Source: Marivita sp. XM-24bin2 (GTDB taxonomy: Bacteria > Pseudomonadota > Alphaproteobacteria > Rhodobacterales > Rhodobacteraceae). From it: a stretch of DNA of 43,804 nucleotides. Shown here piece after piece: positions 24,453-34,062 of the stretch. The notes under the pieces were generated by a model. The model was not told the origin of the DNA and made no database searches. It saw only the letters and a list, made by a program, of their open reading frames with translations. Within the stretch, counting starts at the first letter, position 1, and each line of letters opens with the position of its first letter. A program made the position numbers and the translations under genes. The stretch covers positions 237,551 through 281,354 of the forward strand of contig QCWH01000001.1 in NCBI GenBank assembly GCA_003149565.1. Direction: 5' to 3'.

Positions 24453-26170
24453 CCATGACATTGGTTGAGGGTGTGACCCACGGTAAAGACGCCGGGCGCA
24501 AGGATGCGGATGTGGTGCTCGGGGACGACTGGGTCGCCCCCGACCGAACCGTCGAGTCCGAAGTACGCAGTAACCGTGAAAAACGCGGGCTGTTCTCTCT
24601 CAACCGATCCCCGCTCACTCGTAAGATCATCACGTTCAATCTGGTTGCCCTCAACTTCCTTGTTGCGGGCATCCTGTTCCTGAACTCCTCCCGTGATACG
24701 CTGGCGGAGCAAAAAGCAGAATCTGTCCGTGTTGAAGCGGAGCTAATCGCTGATGTCTTCGAAGCGCAGGTGCTGCGTGCGACGAGCGTAAATCTCGGAA
24801 CAGGTCAGGGGCTGGATGTATCGGACACGCTCGACAACCTTGAAATGCGGCCCGGGCTTCAAGTTTTTGTTTTTGATGCCGCGCGCTTTCTGGTTGGTAG
24901 CAACGAGGGTACGGCAACTGTGGTAAACGGCGGCGCCGCTTCTGGTCAGAGGACAGTCATTTCTGACTTTCTTTTGACAGTGTGGGGTAGCGTGTCCTCG
25001 ATGTTCCAGTCGCCCAATGGTCTTCAGCCGCTTGCGCTCGAAGACATTTTGCGTCGTCAGATCGAAGAAACAGATCCTACAATGACGCGCGTCGAACGGT
25101 CTGAGGGCCCCAACGGTGAGACGATCTTCACCGCTCTGAGCCCGATTGAAGTCGCGACCGGGGTCGCTGGTACGGTCGCTTTGGTCAGCTACGCGCCAGA
25201 GATTGATGCGGCCGTGCGTCTTGAACGCGAAAACGTCCTGCAGATGTTCGTCATCGCCACGCTCGTATCAATCGGTCTAAGCCTTGTGCTGGCTTCAACG
25301 ATTTCCAATCCGATTTCCAATCTGGCTGACGCCGCCGAAGTTGGTCGCGACCGCAACCGCCGTAACGTGGCTTCTGGGCGTATCCGTATCCCGGATTTGA
25401 CCGCGCGACCCGATGAAATCGGCAGATTGTCCGGTGCTCTGCGTGGTATGGTCGCCGCTCTGTATGACCGGATTGATGCGAACGAGCAGTTCGCTGCGGA
25501 TGTTGCGCATGAGATCAAAAACCCCTTGGCATCGCTCAGGTCGGCTGTGGGCACGTTGCGGCTTGCAAAGCGGCAAGATCAGGTAGATCGCCTGCTTGAT
25601 GTCATTGACCACGACGTGCGGCGCCTGGACCGATTGGTGAGTGATATCTCCAATGCGTCGCGGCTGGACAGCGAATTGGTGAAAGAGGAAGAAGCTGAAT
25701 TTAACCTCCTAGAGATGCTGAAGAACCTGTCTCAGTTCCTTGGCGATGATGCCAAGCGGCAGGGGATTGAATTCATTTCCGATCTTCCAGATCGGCCGAT
25801 CCTTGTGCATGGGCTTGAAGCGCGGCTTGCTCAGGTCTTCGTCAATCTGATCACAAATGCGATCAGTTTCTGTGAGGATGGTGATGCAATCCGACTGTGG
25901 GCCCGGCGCCGGGAAAATCGGGTTCTGATTGTTGTCGAAGACACGGGCCCCGGCATTCCTGATGAAGCCCTGACAAAGATTTTCAAACGCTTTTATTCAC
26001 AGCGTCCCGAAACCGATTTTGGCAACAATTCCGGGTTGGGACTCGCCATTTCGAAACAAATTGTCGAAGCTCATGGCGGCGTGATCTGGGCCGAGAATAT
26101 CCGTCCAACCGAAGCGGACGCGACGTCTGAACCCCTTGGCGCGCGATTTGTCGTCGGATTGCCGCTTTAG
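24449..26170 (+). CDS. chvG: Sensor histidine kinase ChvG
   Basis: This 573-residue kinase has a cytoplasmic Asp/Lys-rich N-terminus and a first membrane helix (about residues 58-76, [15 protein letters not shown]). A periplasmic sensor region of about 185 residues and a second helix near 267-287 follow. A HAMP linker comes next, then the dimerisation domain with phosphoacceptor His354 ([16 protein letters not shown]). The ATPase domain has [30 protein letters not shown] and [18 protein letters not shown]. It phosphorylates ChvI; in rhizobia a periplasmic inhibitor (ExoR) controls it, but no such gene is present here. Two ATGs two codons apart could both serve; the first overlaps chvI. Confidence 0.94.
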   Translation: MTMTLVEGVTHGKDAGRKDADVVLGDDWVAPDRTVESEVRSNREKRGLFSLNRSPLTRKIITFNLVALNFLVAGILFLNSSRDTLAEQKAESVRVEAELIADVFEAQVLRATSVNLGTGQGLDVSDTLDNLEMRPGLQVFVFDAARFLVGSNEGTATVVNGGAASGQRTVISDFLLTVWGSVSSMFQSPNGLQPLALEDILRRQIEETDPTMTRVERSEGPNGETIFTALSPIEVATGVAGTVALVSYAPEIDAAVRLERENVLQMFVIATLVSIGLSLVLASTISNPISNLADAAEVGRDRNRRNVASGRIRIPDLTARPDEIGRLSGALRGMVAALYDRIDANEQFAADVAHEIKNPLASLRSAVGTLRLAKRQDQVDRLLDVIDHDVRRLDRLVSDISNASRLDSELVKEEEAEFNLLEMLKNLSQFLGDDAKRQGIEFISDLPDRPILVHGLEARLAQVFVNLITNAISFCEDGDAIRLWARRRENRVLIVVEDTGPGIPDEALTKIFKRFYSQRPETDFGNNSGLGLAISKQIVEAHGGVIWAENIRPTEADATSEPLGARFVVGLPL

Positions 26171-26178
26171 GCGCAATC

Positions 26179-26619
26179 ATGCCAGATGCGGAACAGCTTG
26201 TTTTACACGGAACTGCGGTTGCATTGGGGAACCGATCCGTCCTTGTTATAGGTACATCGGGCAGTGGAAAGTCATCTCTTGCGCTTGAAATGATGGTCCG
26301 TGGCGCGACGCTGGTGGCGGACGATCGGGTCGTTTTGTCGGCATCCGGAGAAAAGGTAGTGGTCTCTTGCCCCGAACCTCTTTGTGGCTTGATCGAAGCG
26401 CGCGGGGTAGGGCTCTTGCATGCTGAGTATCGGTCGGCTGTCCCGCTTAGACTTGTGGTTGATATGGACCACATCGAAACAGCGCGCCTTCCGAAACACC
26501 GGTCCATCACCTATCTGTCACGCAGGTTTCCATTGCTTCACAATGTGCGCTCCGGGCATTTTCCTGCCGCCGTTTTGCAATATCTAAGAGGTGATGGACG
26601 CGCCGACGGTTCGCGTTGA
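26179..26619 (+). CDS. hprK: HPr kinase/phosphorylase, short alphaproteobacterial form
   Basis: This 146-residue protein consists only of the catalytic domain; the N-terminal half found in Firmicutes HprK is missing, as is usual in alphaproteobacteria. The P-loop is IGTSGSGKSSLALEMM (residues 24-39), followed by LVADDRVVL and the HprK signature region LIEARGVGLLHA. It phosphorylates and dephosphorylates a serine of HPr, here probably Ser49 of the protein encoded at 27985. It begins eight bases after chvG, in an operon linking the two-component system to the phosphotransferase relay. Confidence 0.92.
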   Translation: MPDAEQLVLHGTAVALGNRSVLVIGTSGSGKSSLALEMMVRGATLVADDRVVLSASGEKVVVSCPEPLCGLIEARGVGLLHAEYRSAVPLRLVVDMDHIETARLPKHRSITYLSRRFPLLHNVRSGHFPAAVLQYLRGDGRADGSR

Positions 26620-26635
26620 GCATGGACAATTTTGA

Positions 26636-27559
26636 ATGACGACCCAATCCATTTCACCTCGTGTGGTCCTCGTAACGGGCCCTTCAGGCGCAGGTCGCAG
26701 TACTGCAATCCATGTTCTGGAAGACTTGGGGTTCGAGGCAATTGACAATATTCCCCTGAGTCTGATTCCCCGACTATTCGAGGGTGAGCCTTTGACGCGT
26801 CCTCTCGCGCTGGGGATTGACGTCCGAAATCGTGACTTCTCGTTGTCTCGCTTGCTTGATTTGCAGGATGATTTGTTCCGCAAAACAGAAGGCGACGCCA
26901 CGTTACTTTACCTTGATTGTCGACCTGATGTCCTGTTGCGCCGGTTCTCAGAAACCCGGCGCCGGCATCCGATGGCGCAAGGCGAGACGCCGGAAACGGG
27001 CATCGCGCGCGAGATCGAGTTGCTTGCCCCCGTAGAAGGACGGGCCGATATCCTTATTGATACATCCTTGCTGTCACCTCATGACCTCAAGGCAGAAATG
27101 CATCAATGGTTTGCAGATGCGACATCTGAAAAGCTTTCAGTGGCCATCCAGACGTTCTCTTACAAACGCGGCATTCCAAACGGCGTCGACATGGTTTTTG
27201 ATTGTAGGTTTCTGGCAAATCCACATTGGGAAACAGGCTTGCGCGAAAAAACTGGGCTCGACGCAGATGTGCGGGCCTACGTAAACAGCGACACTCGAAC
27301 GTCGGCGTTTCTCGAGCGTGTCGAAAATCTGCTCACATTTCTGATACCAGAGGTCGAAAGTGAGGGGAAAACCTACCTGACAATCGGGGTTGGGTGTACT
27401 GGGGGGCAACACCGTTCGGTTGTCGTTGGGGAACAATTGGCTCAAACCCTTGCAGAGCGTGGCTGGCGGGTGTCAATTGGCCACAAGGAACTAGCGCGTC
27501 TGGGGATTGCGCCATCTGGCAGCGCTGTCCTGCCGGATTTTGGAGGGAAGACGGCTTGA
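26636..27559 (+). CDS. rapZ: RapZ-family nucleotide-binding protein
   Basis: This 307-residue protein has an N-terminal P-loop domain and a C-terminal domain with the RapZ signature GVGCTGGQHRSVVVGE. In E. coli RapZ binds small RNAs and controls glucosamine-6-phosphate synthase; in alphaproteobacteria its role is less clear, though its place between hprK and PTS genes is widespread. The P-loop reads GPSGAGRST, so the usual Walker Lys is Arg21. I recall the same change in other roseobacters, so it is probably a lineage trait and not decay. The last four bases overlap the following gene. Confidence 0.92.
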   Translation: MTTQSISPRVVLVTGPSGAGRSTAIHVLEDLGFEAIDNIPLSLIPRLFEGEPLTRPLALGIDVRNRDFSLSRLLDLQDDLFRKTEGDATLLYLDCRPDVLLRRFSETRRRHPMAQGETPETGIAREIELLAPVEGRADILIDTSLLSPHDLKAEMHQWFADATSEKLSVAIQTFSYKRGIPNGVDMVFDCRFLANPHWETGLREKTGLDADVRAYVNSDTRTSAFLERVENLLTFLIPEVESEGKTYLTIGVGCTGGQHRSVVVGEQLAQTLAERGWRVSIGHKELARLGIAPSGSAVLPDFGGKTA

Positions 27560-27957
27560 TTGGGATCGTCATTGTAGCGCACGGGGGGCTCGCGCAGGAG
27601 TATCTGTCCGCGGTAGAGCATGTCGTTGGTCATCAACCCGGCATGGCGGCAGTGTCGATCGACGCAGACCATAATCGCGATGCCAAACAGAACGAGATTT
27701 GCAGTCTGGCCGATGAAGTCGATACCGGTGCAGGGGTGGTCATTGTCACAGACATGTTTGGCGGCTCACCGTCAAATCTAAGCCTTAGAGCGTGCCAACC
27801 GGAAAACCGACGCATCGTCTATGGCGCAAATCTGCCCATGTTGATCAAATTGGCGAAAAGCCGCGACAAATCCGTGCCAGAGGCTGTGCGCGCTGCACTC
27901 GACGCCGGACGGAAATACATTGACAGCCAAGACATAACCCTGGATCAGAGCGCCTGA
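27556..27957 (+). CDS. PTS EIIA component, mannose type (regulatory)
   Basis: This 133-residue phosphocarrier of the EIIA-Man fold accepts phosphate from HPr on His9 (IVIVAHGGLAQEYL). VTDMFGGSPSNLS is the second conserved block. No EIIB, EIIC or EIID partners are present, so it is probably regulatory and not for sugar uptake. The start is a TTG at 27556 that overlaps the rapZ stop (TTGA), with GGAGGG at 27542-27547. The open frame runs further upstream inside rapZ but lacks family similarity there. The gene is often named manX or ptsL in alphaproteobacteria. Confidence 0.9.
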   Translation: MIGIVIVAHGGLAQEYLSAVEHVVGHQPGMAAVSIDADHNRDAKQNEICSLADEVDTGAGVVIVTDMFGGSPSNLSLRACQPENRRIVYGANLPMLIKLAKSRDKSVPEAVRAALDAGRKYIDSQDITLDQSA

Positions 27958-27984
27958 TTACAGGGGTTAGGGAGGCCCGGCATC

Positions 27985-28263
27985 ATGACCGCTACGGCGC
28001 AGCGCGTTCTGAAAATCATCAACGAAAAAGGTTTGCACGCACGGGCGTCGGCCAAACTGGTCGAAGTTGTCGAAGGTTTTGATGCGACGGCCGAGGTTCG
28101 CAAAGACGGAATGAATGCCTGTGGCGACAGCATCATGGGGCTTTTGATGTTGGCAGCCTCCAAAGGAAGCTCTATTGAGGTCGTCACTTCCGGGCCAGAC
28201 GCAGAGGCCCTCGCCGCCGCTATCGAAACCTTGGTGGCCGACCGCTTTGGAGAGGACTGCTGA
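27985..28263 (+). CDS. ptsH: HPr phosphocarrier protein
   Basis: This 92-residue protein carries phosphate from EI (PtsP, not in this window) to EIIA. His18 in NEKGLHARASAKL is the phosphorylated histidine. Ser49 in ACGDSIMGLLML is the regulatory serine recognised by HprK, so both ends of the regulatory loop are in this operon. It lies 27 bases after the EIIA gene. No terminator follows, so transcription may continue into the acyltransferase gene at 28311. Confidence 0.95.
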   Translation: MTATAQRVLKIINEKGLHARASAKLVEVVEGFDATAEVRKDGMNACGDSIMGLLMLAASKGSSIEVVTSGPDAEALAAAIETLVADRFGEDC

Positions 28264-28310
28264 TCTTCGGGGTCGGCTGGACCAACCGGAAAAGGACGTC
28301 AGGCTGCCGC

Positions 28311-29192
28311 ATGGTTGAAAGCTACCAGCACACATCGTCAGATGCAGGTCCGGCTGAGCCGGTTGACCAGCCGTATGATAAGCGCAAGCTGAGCTATGCA
28401 AATACGTTCACCGATCCGTGGAAAGCCAACACGATCCGCGCGATGGAGTGGATGACGGGAAAGATCCCGCTTTTGCGTCTCGTGCGTCGATTTGAACGTA
28501 TGGGGCCTGCTGAAGGGCAGGCGTTTTGGGGGCAGGCTTTGGGTCTGATGAAAATCGCCCTGGAGACGCCACCGGAACAAATCGCGCGCATTCCAAAAGA
28601 TGGGCCGGTGATCGTGGTTGCGAACCATCCACATGGTCTTGTCGATGGGATGATCCTTGCCGAACTGATCGGACGTGTGCGGACCGATTACAAAATCCTG
28701 ACGCGGTCCTTGTTGACAGGCGTTACCGAAATCGAAGAGTTCATGATCCCGGTGCCGTTTCCGCATGAAGAAGATGCGCGGGAACAAAGTCTCGAGATGC
28801 GCAGTCGCGCGATGTCTCATCTCAAGCAGGGTGGCGTCATCGCACTTTTCCCGTCAGGCGTTGTGGCATCGAGCGATACGTATTTTGGCCCCGCTATTGA
28901 GCGAACGTGGAACCCGTTCACAGCAAACCTGATCCAAAGGTCTGGTGCCACTGTCGTGCCTATTTACTTCCCGGGTCAAAACTCTCGTGCATATCAGATC
29001 GCAAACCAGTTATCGGCGACGTTGCGGCAGGGGCTTCTGATCCATGAGGTCATTCACGCCTGTGGTAAGCCGCAAGCCCCAATTGTTGGTGAGCCAATTG
29101 CTCCAGATGCCATCAAAGCTTTCGCCGGCCGGAGTCGTGAGTTTGTCGCGTCGCTGCGTGAGACGACGATGGGTCTGGGCAGAGCCGGTTAA
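28311..29192 (+). CDS. Lysophospholipid acyltransferase family protein
   Basis: This 293-residue protein has a PlsC-like fold. Motif I is VANHPHGLVDGM (about residues 103-114), where the His/Asp pair of the usual NHX4D is spaced as NHPxGxxDG; I associate this form with OlsA/hemolysin-like acyltransferases. Motif III is IALFPSGVVASSD and motif IV is VVPIYFPG. It would transfer an acyl chain to a lysolipid at the inner membrane; phosphatidic acid, ornithine lipid or another lipid cannot be told apart. The first 45 residues are polar and poorly conserved-looking. The stop overlaps the stop of the convergent hbd gene in TTAA. Confidence 0.82.
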   Translation: MVESYQHTSSDAGPAEPVDQPYDKRKLSYANTFTDPWKANTIRAMEWMTGKIPLLRLVRRFERMGPAEGQAFWGQALGLMKIALETPPEQIARIPKDGPVIVVANHPHGLVDGMILAELIGRVRTDYKILTRSLLTGVTEIEEFMIPVPFPHEEDAREQSLEMRSRAMSHLKQGGVIALFPSGVVASSDTYFGPAIERTWNPFTANLIQRSGATVVPIYFPGQNSRAYQIANQLSATLRQGLLIHEVIHACGKPQAPIVGEPIAPDAIKAFAGRSREFVASLRETTMGLGRAG

Positions 29193-30064
29193 CGGGTGGG
29201 GACCGGCGTGTCACCACGGTAGTCATAAAACCCACGCTGGGTTTTGCGACCCAACCATCCGGCCTCAACATATTTCGTCAAAAGCGGGCAGGGCCGGTAT
29301 TTCGTATCAGCCAGCCCGTCATGCAGCACATTCATGATTGCAAGACAGGTGTCGAGCCCGATGAAATCAGCGAGTTCGAGCGGACCCATCGGGTGGTTGG
29401 CGCCAAGCTTCATCGACTGATCAATAGAGTTCACATTCCCTACGCCTTCGTAGAGCGTATAGACCGCTTCGTTGATCATTGGCATCAGAATGCGGTTAAC
29501 GATGAAGGCGGGGAAATCTTCGGCAGAGGCCGCCGTTTTGCCAAGCTTTTCGACGACGCCCAGGCAGGTGTCATAGGTCTCTTTGTCGGTGGCGATGCCG
29601 CGGATTAATTCGACAAGTTGCATGACCGGCACCGGATTCATGAAATGAAATCCCATGAATTTTTCCGGCCGATCCGTGCGGCTTGCAAGGCGCGTGATCG
29701 AGATCGAAGAAGTGTTTGAGGTCAGGATCGTATTTTCGCCGAGATGCGGAAGAAGACTATCGAAGATCTTCTGTTTGATCGCTTCTTCCTCGGTGGCGGC
29801 CTCGATGATCAGATCTGTTTGGGCGACCTGTGGCAGTTCTTGTGTGATAACAATACGGGCCATCGCCTGATCGCGGTCCGTCTGTGTGATCTTCTCACGA
29901 CTGACTTGCCGATCCAAATTGCGTTCGATCAAGGTAATGGCGCGCTGCAGGGCGTCTTCGCTGATGTCGTTCAAGACAACATCATATCCTGCCAAAGCCA
30001 TGACATGCGCAATCCCGTTTCCCATCTGGCCAGCGCCGACCACGCCGATTGAATTGACCGTCAT
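29189..30064 (-). CDS. hbd: 3-hydroxybutyryl-CoA dehydrogenase
   Basis: This 291-residue NAD(P)-dependent enzyme converts (S)-3-hydroxybutyryl-CoA and acetoacetyl-CoA. The Rossmann motif is IGVVGAGQMGNGIAHVMA (residues 6-23). The catalytic region is KFMGFHFMNPVPVMQLVELI, with its His, followed by FIVNRILMPMINEA and the C-terminal domain with ANHPMGPLELADFIGLD. The start is set at ATG 30064, with GGAG eight bases upstream; ten codons before it are leader. It is divergent from the DUF6473-like gene. In many relatives this gene follows etfBA; here that gene lies between them on the opposite strand. Confidence 0.94.
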   Translation of the reverse strand: MTVNSIGVVGAGQMGNGIAHVMALAGYDVVLNDISEDALQRAITLIERNLDRQVSREKITQTDRDQAMARIVITQELPQVAQTDLIIEAATEEEAIKQKIFDSLLPHLGENTILTSNTSSISITRLASRTDRPEKFMGFHFMNPVPVMQLVELIRGIATDKETYDTCLGVVEKLGKTAASAEDFPAFIVNRILMPMINEAVYTLYEGVGNVNSIDQSMKLGANHPMGPLELADFIGLDTCLAIMNVLHDGLADTKYRPCPLLTKYVEAGWLGRKTQRGFYDYRGDTPVPTR

Positions 30065-30213
30065 GCAAGAGCTCCGTTCGTTTCGTGGCAACAATGACTT
30101 GTGGGCAAGTGGGCTGCAAGGCGGATTGAGGCAATCTGGCGATTTTTAACTTTAGCGTTTTGGGAACCGAATCGCGGCACGTTCCTTTTTGGGTGAAGAA
30201 AAGGGGTGGGAGA

Positions 30214-31032
30214 ATGCAGATTTCCTCCGCACGCAGCCACGGCATTGATTATGTGCCGTGTCATTACAATGATTCACGCTTGTGGTTTCGTGGGCCAAGT
30301 AGGCCCTTGCGTTCCCCATATGTGGCGTGTCTGGGCGGGTGTGGCGTTTATGGGCGCTATATTCTGCGGCCCTGGCCGGATTTGGTTGAAGCACAGATTG
30401 GAAGCACGGTGGTCAACCTTGGCGTAGAAAACGGATGTGTGGACGCCTATCTGAACGACGCTGGCGCTTTAGTGACTGCTGCTACCGCTAAGGTTGTGGT
30501 GATCGAGTTGAGCGGACTCCACAACACATCGAACAGATTCTACGCTACACATCCACGGCGAAATGATCGATTTTTAAAGGCATCTTCTGCCTTGGTGTCG
30601 CTCTTTCCTGAGATGGACTTCACCGAAATTCATTTCACACGGCATTTGCTGACCCGCCTCCATGCGATCTGCCCCGAGCGTTTCTGCATTGTCGCAAAAG
30701 AAGTCGAGACCGCATGGCAAGCGCGGATGCGGTCGCTGATCGCCAAGATGAACGGAGACGTGTACCTGATGTGGTTCGCTCCAGTGCCGCTAGCGGATAA
30801 TAAATCGAAACCGCAAACCGATGAAATGCAGCCAACACGCGAATTGCTCAGCGCTTTGACGCCATATGTGCACCGTCTGGTCGAAGCCGTGCCAGAGACG
30901 TGGCGTGTTGTCGATGAATGCCTTGATGTTCCACCCTTGGAGGTGGCACGCGCCGCGCACCTCCCCGGGGCGTTGGCTCACAAACGCGCGGGTGATGTGG
31001 TGTCCACGGCGATATGGTCGTCGCTGAAATAA
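30214..31032 (+). CDS. DUF6473-like protein, possible SGNH-type fold
   Basis: This 272-residue protein begins with [20 protein letters not shown], then [20 protein letters not shown] and [18 protein letters not shown] associate this pattern with a roseobacter family labelled DUF6473, sometimes found near sulfotransferases. The order Gly-rich strand, NLG-x-N turn and later LxG/Asn blocks recalls SGNH hydrolases, but the catalytic Ser is not obvious (GGCGVYG occupies its place). No signal peptide or membrane segment is visible. The ATG at 30214 is chosen over an earlier in-frame start because GGGGTGGGAG precedes it. The function is unknown. Confidence 0.7.
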   Translation: MQISSARSHGIDYVPCHYNDSRLWFRGPSRPLRSPYVACLGGCGVYGRYILRPWPDLVEAQIGSTVVNLGVENGCVDAYLNDAGALVTAATAKVVVIELSGLHNTSNRFYATHPRRNDRFLKASSALVSLFPEMDFTEIHFTRHLLTRLHAICPERFCIVAKEVETAWQARMRSLIAKMNGDVYLMWFAPVPLADNKSKPQTDEMQPTRELLSALTPYVHRLVEAVPETWRVVDECLDVPPLEVARAAHLPGALAHKRAGDVVSTAIWSSLK

Positions 31033-31035
31033 ATA

Positions 31036-31063
31036 GCGGCGCGCCTTGCACAAGACGCGCCGC
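31036..31063. terminator. Bidirectional terminator between convergent genes
   Basis: GCGGCGCG (31036-31043) pairs with CGCGCCGC (31056-31063), with an additional CTTG/CAAG inner pair. TTGATTTT follows on the plus strand and TATTTATTT on the minus strand, so it can end both the DUF6473-like and the etfBA transcripts. Confidence 0.8.
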
Positions 31064-31084
31064 TTGATTTTGGAAGTAGCCGTG

Positions 31085-32014
31085 TCACCCCAGCTTTTCG
31101 GTGAGCTCCGGCACAGCTTCGAAAAGATCCGCGACAAGTCCATAATCGGCGACTTGGAAAATCGGCGCTTCTTCGTCTTTGTTGATCGCGACGATGATCT
31201 TGCTGTCCTTCATACCCGCAAGGTGCTGGATCGCACCCGAGATGCCCACAGCGATGTAAAGGTCAGGAGCAACGACCTTCCCTGTCTGGCCAACCTGCCA
31301 ATCGTTCGGTGCAAAGCCCGAGTCGACAGCTGCGCGGGACGCACCGACGGCCGCGCCGAGCTTATCCGCAAGCTTTTCGATCATTGCAAAGTCATCTTCA
31401 GACCCGACGCCACGACCACCCGATACGACGACGCCTGCGGACGTGAGTTCGGGACGGTCACTTTCGGCAACCTTGTCTTCGATCCATTCACTGAGACCCG
31501 GGTTTTCGCCAGCGGCGATCACTTCAACCGCTGCTGAGCCGCCGGTCGCGGCCGCGTCAAATGTCGATGTCCGGAACGAGATCACTTTGGTCGCGTCTGA
31601 GGACTTCACCGTCTGGATCGCGTTGCCTGCGTAGATCGGGCGTTCAAACGTATCAGCATCGACAACCGCAGTGACATCGGTGATCACCATGACATCCAGA
31701 AGCGCTGCAACGCGTGGCAGGATGTTCTTGGCATCGGTCGTCGCAGGAGCAACGATGTGGCTATAATCGCCGGCCAGAGATGCAATCAACGCGGAAACCG
31801 GCTCCGCGAGGCGGTGACCATAGAGATCATCTTCAGCAAGAAGAACCTTCGTCACACCATCGATCGTTGCCGCTTCGTCTGCGGCTGCCTTGGCTGTCGC
31901 GCCAGCGGCGAGGATGGTAACGTCGCCGAGCGCCTTTGCGGCGGTCACGGCTTTGGCGGTGGCGTCCATTGCCAGAGCGCCATCGTTGATTTCGGCAATG
32001 AGAAGAACAGCCAT
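31085..32014 (-). CDS. etfA: Electron transfer flavoprotein, alpha subunit
   Basis: This 309-residue subunit, with EtfB, carries electrons from acyl-CoA and N-methylamine dehydrogenases to ETF:quinone oxidoreductase. The C-terminal FAD-binding block is complete: [20 protein letters not shown], then [31 protein letters not shown] and GAIQHLAGM. The start overlaps the etfB stop by one base (TAATG). Within this window the probable Mcd and the dimethylglycine-type dehydrogenase are likely electron donors. Confidence 0.96.
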   Translation of the reverse strand: MAVLLIAEINDGALAMDATAKAVTAAKALGDVTILAAGATAKAAADEAATIDGVTKVLLAEDDLYGHRLAEPVSALIASLAGDYSHIVAPATTDAKNILPRVAALLDVMVITDVTAVVDADTFERPIYAGNAIQTVKSSDATKVISFRTSTFDAAATGGSAAVEVIAAGENPGLSEWIEDKVAESDRPELTSAGVVVSGGRGVGSEDDFAMIEKLADKLGAAVGASRAAVDSGFAPNDWQVGQTGKVVAPDLYIAVGISGAIQHLAGMKDSKIIVAINKDEEAPIFQVADYGLVADLFEAVPELTEKLG

Positions 32015-32772
32015 TACACAGCTCCCGCTTCTTTAAGTTTCGCGACCAGTTCATCTACAGAGCCGACCTTGATCCCTGCTGCGCGCTCTTCGGGCTCAGA
32101 GGTTTTCACAATCTCAAGGCGCGGTTTCACGTCGACGCCGTAATCAGCAGCTGTCTTTTCATCGAGCGGCTTTTTCTTGGCCTTCATGATGTTCGGCAGC
32201 GACGCATAGCGCGGCTCATTCAGACGCAGGTCGGTCGAGATGATCGCCGGCATTTTGACCTTGATAGTCTGAAGACCGCCATCCACTTCGCGGGTCACGA
32301 CCGCGCTGTCACCGTCGACATCTACTTTGTTGGCATACATCGCCTGAGACCAGCCCAGCAAAGCCGACAGCATCTGGCCGGTGGCGTTCATGTCATTGTC
32401 GATGGCTTGCTTGCCGCATAGCACCAGACCCGGCTCTTCTTCCTTGACGATCGCGGCAAGGATTTTCGCAACGGCAAGCGGTTCGATGTCGGTGTGCACG
32501 TCATCGGCAGCGACAACGAGGATCGCACGATCGGCACCCATGGCCAGCGCAGTCCTTAGCGTTTCCTGGCTCTGCTTGACGCCGATGCTGACGGCCACGA
32601 TTTCGTCGGCCTTGCCCGCCTCTTTCAGACGGATGGCCTCTTCTACGGCGATCTCATCAAAGGGGTTCATCGACATCTTGACGTTGGCGAGATCGACACC
32701 GGATCCGTCCGCTTTGACGCGAACTTTCACGTTGTAGTCAATCACGCGTTTGACAGGTACCAAGACCTTCAT
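32014..32772 (-). CDS. etfB: Electron transfer flavoprotein, beta subunit
   Basis: This 252-residue subunit binds AMP and contacts partner dehydrogenases. It starts [19 protein letters not shown], has the typical [16 protein letters not shown] and [23 protein letters not shown], and carries the recognition-loop region [25 protein letters not shown] 32772 is chosen, with GAGGAA about seven bases upstream; the frame extends 21 codons further but reads as leader. The upstream region contains one GTTAGCGC-type site at 32880. Confidence 0.96.
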   Translation of the reverse strand: MKVLVPVKRVIDYNVKVRVKADGSGVDLANVKMSMNPFDEIAVEEAIRLKEAGKADEIVAVSIGVKQSQETLRTALAMGADRAILVVAADDVHTDIEPLAVAKILAAIVKEEEPGLVLCGKQAIDNDMNATGQMLSALLGWSQAMYANKVDVDGDSAVVTREVDGGLQTIKVKMPAIISTDLRLNEPRYASLPNIMKAKKKPLDEKTAADYGVDVKPRLEIVKTSEPEERAAGIKVGSVDELVAKLKEAGAV

Positions 32773-32879
32773 GGGCGCGTTCCTCTCGTTGGGATCACAG
32801 GGAAATCTGCGATTCTGACGTTTCGTTCCGGGCAAGGGATACCCAACCCTGAACAGGGGAAACAGGGCAAAATCGTCAC

Positions 32880-32891
32880 GTTAGCGCCATC
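32880..32891 (+). promoter_or_regulatory. Operator-like site upstream of etfB
   Basis: GTTAGCGCCATC matches GTTAGCGCTAAC at 10 of 12 positions and lies 108 bases before the etfB start (minus strand). It resembles the sites near pckA, chvI and pykA. One half is perfect and the other weak, so this is the least certain of the group. Confidence 0.3.
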
Positions 32892-32940
32892 GGACGTCGC
32901 GTTTTTCAAGATCTGCCTCGCGCGATGCTGTGATGGCGCA

Positions 32941-34062
32941 TCAATCGCAAATGTTCTGCAGGGCGCGCCATTCCTGTGCAGACAAAATGGGAAGCGCCTC
33001 GAAACCGGGGGGCGTTGCATCCCGTGCAGCCTGAATACGGTCACCAAGCGACGGATGGCTGAGGAAATGTGCAACAAAGGGGCTTGCTTCGCCACCCATG
33101 TCGCGAAAGCGTTCGAACATCGTGGCTAGCGCCTCGGGGGCGATCTTGGCGTCGACCAACACGGAATGGGCAAAAACGTCTGCGTCGGCTTCGGCCTCTT
33201 GGCTGTACTGCGCTTCGATCAGGCGTTCGGCTAACAGAAGAACGGCGGCACCCCCCGCGAAATCGCCAAAAAGCAGACCCAATACCCCAAGCGATCCCGC
33301 AGAGCGCAGCGTGTGTCGTGTCGGATCACGGCTGACCACATGTCCGATCTCATGAGCGAAGACAGCGGCCACCTCGTCGGGTGTCTCGGCCTTTTCAATC
33401 AAGCCCCTGAAGAAAACGATGTAATTGCCCGGCAGAGCAAATGCATTGATCATTTCATGGTCGAGGATCGACACGTGCAGTGATTGGGTTTCAGGCAGTG
33501 CCGATTGAAGTCGCTCTTCCATTTTTTCCCGTGCTGCCAAACCTTCTGGGCTGCTGCAGACAGGAACGGGGTTTAGCCCGGTTTGATCTAGCGCTGTGCG
33601 GATTTGTTGCAGTGTGACTTCGCCCAAGGCGCGTTCGCCTTCGGGTGGGATGAAACGCGCCAATTGGTTGGCCATCGCAGGCACAAGGACAAAGATGATC
33701 AGTCCAACCGAGGCGACGGCTGCCATGGCCCAACCGATCAACGGCCCACGTTTGGTGATTTTCGGACGTTTTTTTCGATTTGGCAGTCTCTGCGCCAGCT
33801 CAAAATCGGAAAGGACAAGGCGCTGTACAGGGTCATCACACAGTTGCAGCACCATTTGGTCGCCGCCGGCCTGATCGGGCGCTTGGCGGATATCGGTCAA
33901 AGGCCAATGGATTTCCGTGCCGTCCTGCACCAGACCGACAAGCGACTGCGTGTCCTCATCAATGGTGAGCGCCACGGTGGCGGCGCTGGATCGTGAGCCG
34001 TTAAAATACGTGGCTGTCGCAGAGAAGCGGTCTGGTGTGTGACCTACGCGCAAGACAGTCAT
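32941..34062 (-). CDS. M48-family membrane metalloprotease
   Basis: This 373-residue protein has an N-terminal soluble domain (about 1-95, beta-rich in appearance), a basic stretch, one membrane helix (about 109-130) and an M48 peptidase domain. The zinc motif is HEIGH at 237-241 and the third ligand is the Glu in QEAEADADVFA (about 289-298). HFLSHPSLGDRI near the C-terminus is typical of this family. Such proteases (HtpX, YcaL and BepA relatives) degrade misfolded envelope proteins. It overlaps the DUF898 gene by four bases, so the two are probably made together. The N-terminal domain distinguishes it from HtpX. Confidence 0.88.
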   Translation of the reverse strand: MTVLRVGHTPDRFSATATYFNGSRSSAATVALTIDEDTQSLVGLVQDGTEIHWPLTDIRQAPDQAGGDQMVLQLCDDPVQRLVLSDFELAQRLPNRKKRPKITKRGPLIGWAMAAVASVGLIIFVLVPAMANQLARFIPPEGERALGEVTLQQIRTALDQTGLNPVPVCSSPEGLAAREKMEERLQSALPETQSLHVSILDHEMINAFALPGNYIVFFRGLIEKAETPDEVAAVFAHEIGHVVSRDPTRHTLRSAGSLGVLGLLFGDFAGGAAVLLLAERLIEAQYSQEAEADADVFAHSVLVDAKIAPEALATMFERFRDMGGEASPFVAHFLSHPSLGDRIQAARDATPPGFEALPILSAQEWRALQNICD

